Assembly: GCF_007750855.1 (NCBI RefSeq)
Contig: NZ_CP036291.1
Span: forward strand, 1,984,001 to 2,048,000
Source: Pirellulimonas nuda
GTDB lineage: Bacteria; Planctomycetota; Planctomycetia; Pirellulales; Lacipirellulaceae
Reading direction: 5' to 3'
Length of the DNA: 64,000 bases
Shown here one piece after another: positions 63,183 through 64,000 of this stretch. Each line of letters begins with the position of its first letter. Within the stretch, counting starts at the first letter, position 1. The notes below the pieces were generated by a model. That model was not told the origin of the DNA, made no database searches, and worked only from the letters and a program-made list of their open reading frames with translations. Made by a program: the position numbers and the translations under genes.

Positions 63183-64000
63183 CGGGGCCAATCGCCCCAG
63201 TTGTTTTGAGCCGGCGGCGCAACCGCGTTGGGGGCGAAGCCGGGCGGTGGGGGCGAGAATCCCCCCGTGCTCCCTTGCGGGGCCCAACCCTGCGGATTGG
63301 CGGGGGGGTAGTAAGTTGCCGCGGCCCCTGGGGGCGCCACGGAGGGTTGAGTCGCCACGCCATCGCTAGGGTCGCGCCCATTGAAGCCCAGGTCCTCTCG
63401 GTATTCGCGGATCCGGTTGGCCAAACGAGGATTACGCATCTCGATTCTCTGAAGCACCATCGGCTCGCTGAGAATCGCGAGGAACACCGCGACAAGTTTG
63501 GCGTAGGTCGAGAAGTTCGCCCAACTGTCATTGCCCCAGAACTTTACGGCGGTGCCGAACGACTTCTTCAACTTGGGACGGATCCCTCGCATATCAACGC
63601 TATACACCTCGTCGAGCACCAAGTGGCTGATGACGCCGATGAAGACGCCAAAGGCCTTGAAGTAGCGCATCTGAAGGTCGGTGGCGCCGGCGATTAGGAA
63701 CGCCAGGCCTGCGAAAATGAGCGCGGCCGGGATGCTGTGAAACATGCCGCGATGGACGCTCCAGCGACCGATGAGTCGCGCGCCAACGAAGCGGATCCCG
63801 ACGTAAAGTACCGCAGCAAAGAGCACCATGCAGTCGTGCGACAGCTCGAGTTGCCGAAACCGATCGACAAGCAGCATCGGCACGATGGCTGCGGCGAAGC
63901 TCATCGCCTCGCGCCGCGGCCGACCGGAGTCGCTATCGATGTCCGGCAGCATCCCGCTTACGCCGCAGAGGCCACCCGCAACAAAGGCGGTCGCAGGCGG
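63179..64000 (-). CDS. YdjM-like membrane protein (metal-dependent hydrolase fold), 5' end outside window
   Basis: Visible are at least 273 residues. The frame continues without stop from [12 protein letters not shown] upstream to the edge with [11 protein letters not shown], the known family sequence, so the N-terminus is outside. LPDIDSDSG and RGMFHS are the conserved metal-site residues of YdjM-type membrane-bound hydrolases. Four or five membrane helices follow. The C-terminal 70 residues form a Pro/Gly/Gln-rich tail. Function unknown. Confidence 0.85.
   Translation of the reverse strand, partial: PPATAFVAGGLCGVSGMLPDIDSDSGRPRREAMSFAAAIVPMLLVDRFRQLELSHDCMVLFAAVLYVGIRFVGARLIGRWSVHRGMFHSIPAALIFAGLAFLIAGATDLQMRYFKAFGVFIGVISHLVLDEVYSVDMRGIRPKLKKSFGTAVKFWGNDSWANFSTYAKLVAVFLAILSEPMVLQRIEMRNPRLANRIREYREDLGFNGRDPSDGVATQPSVAPPGAAATYYPPANPQGWAPQGSTGGFSPPPPGFAPNAVAPPAQNNWGDWPR

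Noticed and set aside
1..64000. CRISPR array, rRNA, tRNA, prophage or insertion sequence with transposase
   Set aside because: No regularly spaced direct repeats, no rRNA-like stretch, no convincing tRNA cloverleaf and no transposase motif were seen. The repeats found are palindromic and irregularly spaced. Short RNAs could be missed by eye.

Overview
The window looks like chromosomal DNA of a high-GC member of the Planctomycetota, most likely in the order Pirellulales. This is inferred from gene content, not from a marker phylogeny. The signs are PQQ-like beta-propeller proteins, a CNNM transporter pair, a planctomycete-type bS18, a Tat-exported DUF3500 protein, a zinc-ribbon/trypsin/HEAT mosaic, several long secreted proteins of unknown function, and many palindromic intergenic repeats. 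No rRNA, tRNA, CRISPR array, phage or recognisable transposase was found. Both edges cut a gene: an ABC1/UbiB-like kinase on the left and a YdjM-like membrane protein on the right.

Layout. 0-11 kb is housekeeping: ABC1 kinase, beta-propeller, HEAT/LolD-like ATPase/thioesterase/rpsR, proB, cytochrome P450, a PurF-type amidotransferase and CorA. 11-19 kb holds Uma2 and a minus-strand cluster that reads as a carboxylate-to-alcohol route: LuxE-like adenylating enzyme, aldehyde-dehydrogenase-fold reductase, iron-dependent alcohol dehydrogenase, exported beta-propeller and HemW-like radical SAM protein. Two elements with the same terminal inverted repeats sit inside this cluster, and one of them carries a GxxExxY nuclease-like gene. 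19-31 kb holds a SNF2 helicase with a coupled small partner, the CNNM pair, an ABC-2 permease, a TPR protein, trpA/trpB and mutM. 32-38.5 kb holds a DUF3500 protein, a broken DUF433/DUF5615 toxin-antitoxin pair, nnrE and ilvD, with several palindromic repeats.

38.5-45.5 kb carries a HAD phosphatase, its frameshifted duplicate 4 kb away, the large protease between them, and a short low-GC block. That block encodes a 65-residue protein made of eight perfect CC-x4 repeats, directly followed by a SigZ-like sigma factor whose own C-terminus is cysteine-rich. This is the strongest candidate for something undescribed. 45.5-54 kb returns to core functions (methyltransferase, holA, clpX, aminotransferase, EamA exporter). 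54-58 kb is a secreted/lipoprotein operon, probably for the cell envelope. 58-64 kb has pdxA, a YheT-type hydrolase, a ZIP transporter and dtd.

The core enzymes are scattered singletons, as is usual in planctomycetes. The regions most worth attention are the sigma/CC-x4 pair, the carboxylate-reduction cluster with its inserted elements, and the repeat-wrecked toxin-antitoxin locus.
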